From NCBI RefSeq assembly GCF_002237655.1, contig NZ_NOKT01000014.1, positions 62,001 through 126,000 of the forward strand: DNA of 64,000 bases, in the 5' to 3' direction. The stretch is from Streptomyces sp. XY006. GTDB lineage: Bacteria > Actinomycetota > Actinomycetes > Streptomycetales > Streptomycetaceae. Both the position numbers and the translations under genes were made by a program. A model generated the notes under the pieces. The model was not told the DNA's origin. It searched no databases and saw only the letters and a list, made by a program, of their open reading frames with translations. How positions within the stretch are numbered: the first letter of the stretch is position 1; every line of letters begins with the position of its first letter. Positions 63,321 through 64,000 of the stretch are shown here, piece by piece.

Positions 63321-64000
63321 ATGCGCCCCAGCAGGAGAACGGTCCTGACCGCGACGGCGGCGACCGCGACGGCGGGAGCGGCGGTGACCGGCCCGGCCGA
63401 GGCCGCACCCCGCCCCGGCACCGGCCGCCCTCCCGCGACCGCCCAGCGCCCCGGCCGCGAACTGCGCGCCCTGTTACGGGAGATCGACCCGCGCCGCATC
63501 GAGGCGACCATCCACAAGCTGGTCTCCTTCGGCACCCGCCACACCCTCTCCTCGCAGGACGACCCGGTGCGCGGCATCGGCGCGGCCCGCGACTGGCTGC
63601 TGTCCGAACTCCGCTCGTACGCCGCCGCGTCCGGCGGCCGGATGACCGCCGAACCGCAGTCGTACGTCCAGGAACCGGCCCCGCGCATCCCCACCGCCAC
63701 CCGCATCACCAACGTCGTCGCCACCCTGCGCGGCTCGGTCACGCCCGACCGGGTCTACGTCGTCGCCGGGCACTACGACTCCCGCGTCACCGACGTCATG
63801 GACGCCACGTCCGACGCGCCCGGCGCGGACGACGACGCCTCGGGCGTGGCCGTCGTCCTGGAACTGGCCCGGGTGCTGGCCCGCCGCCGCCCGGCCTCGA
63901 CGATCGTGTTCGCGGCGGTGGCGGGGGAGGAGCAGGGCCTGTACGGCTCGGCCCACCTGGCGCAGCGGCTGAAGGCGGCAGGGGCGGACGTCCAGGGCAT
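63321..64000 (+). CDS. secreted M28 family metallopeptidase (3' partial)
   Basis: First 226 residues; the gene runs past the window end. ATG 63321 with GGGAGGAC upstream. Tat-like signal (MRPSRRTVLTATAATATAGAAV, then AEAAP). Zinc-aminopeptidase motifs: His151 in VVAGHYDSR, bridging Asp in PGADDDASG about 171, and the catalytic Glu pair in AGEEQGLYGS about 203-204. An exported aminopeptidase or carboxypeptidase-like enzyme releasing N-terminal residues. Confidence 0.9.
   Translation, partial: MRPSRRTVLTATAATATAGAAVTGPAEAAPRPGTGRPPATAQRPGRELRALLREIDPRRIEATIHKLVSFGTRHTLSSQDDPVRGIGAARDWLLSELRSYAAASGGRMTAEPQSYVQEPAPRIPTATRITNVVATLRGSVTPDRVYVVAGHYDSRVTDVMDATSDAPGADDDASGVAVVLELARVLARRRPASTIVFAAVAGEEQGLYGSAHLAQRLKAAGADVQG

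Overview
The window is high-GC actinobacterial chromosome, almost certainly Streptomyces. GTG starts are frequent, genes overlap by ATGA/GTGA, many starts sit 6-8 nt behind a -10 box (leaderless pattern), and the order clpB - aminotransferase - DUF2617/speE - pyrE - fba - DUF3151 - kynurenine genes - NarL two-component pairs - P450 - purA resembles, from memory, the S. coelicolor clpB-purA region. I see no tRNA, rRNA or CRISPR array.

1-3.8 kb: three paralogous regulators (PLD/TrmB-like sensor region plus LuxR helix-turn-helix), one cut by the window start. Next to them, divergently transcribed, are a 70-aa exported peptide carrying NTQWP twice and a shrunken Rieske-oxygenase-like protein that has lost its cluster ligands. 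This looks like a small peptide-signalling locus. 3.8-9.4 kb is housekeeping: a PPOX-fold protein, clpB under an HspR (HAIR) operator, a membrane protein, a YbjN protein and a class I aminotransferase.

9.41-26.15 kb: an actinomycete integrative and conjugative element (AICE) of about 16.7 kb, bounded by a 19-bp imperfect direct repeat and lying between two divergent chromosomal genes, not in a tRNA. Its backbone runs GntR (KorSA-like) and YdcF-like proteins, small transfer-associated proteins including a PycTM-like membrane protein, a frameshifted PP-loop gene, an FtsK/TraB translocase, a repeat cluster that may be the transfer locus (clt), a Spd-like protein, a primase-polymerase, a replication ATPase, an iteron array, Xis and a tyrosine integrase. 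At the left end is lower-GC cargo: a PD-(D/E)XK nuclease-like protein with a winged helix between its catalytic motifs, convergent with an overlapping Ser/Thr kinase plus unknown-protein pair. This is a candidate new defence or stress module.

26.2-57.4 kb: core chromosome. It holds DUF2617/spermidine synthase, an SRPBCC protein, aldose epimerase, pyrE, fba, an MFS exporter, DUF3151, tryptophan-to-anthranilate degradation (TDO, kynureninase, formamidase-like hydrolase), a hydrolase/acyltransferase/kinase/regulator operon, a second kinase/regulator pair, a P450, an ABC exporter with divergent MarR, a diacylglycerol-kinase-like protein, purA, a GntR/class III aminotransferase pair and a DJ-1/MarR pair. 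Minisatellite-like tandem repeats recur between genes and once inside a coding region.

57.7-60.2 kb is a small accessory patch (XRE-TPR regulator plus three small proteins). The end holds a Ser/Thr kinase with a collagen-like linker and the start of a secreted M28 peptidase.
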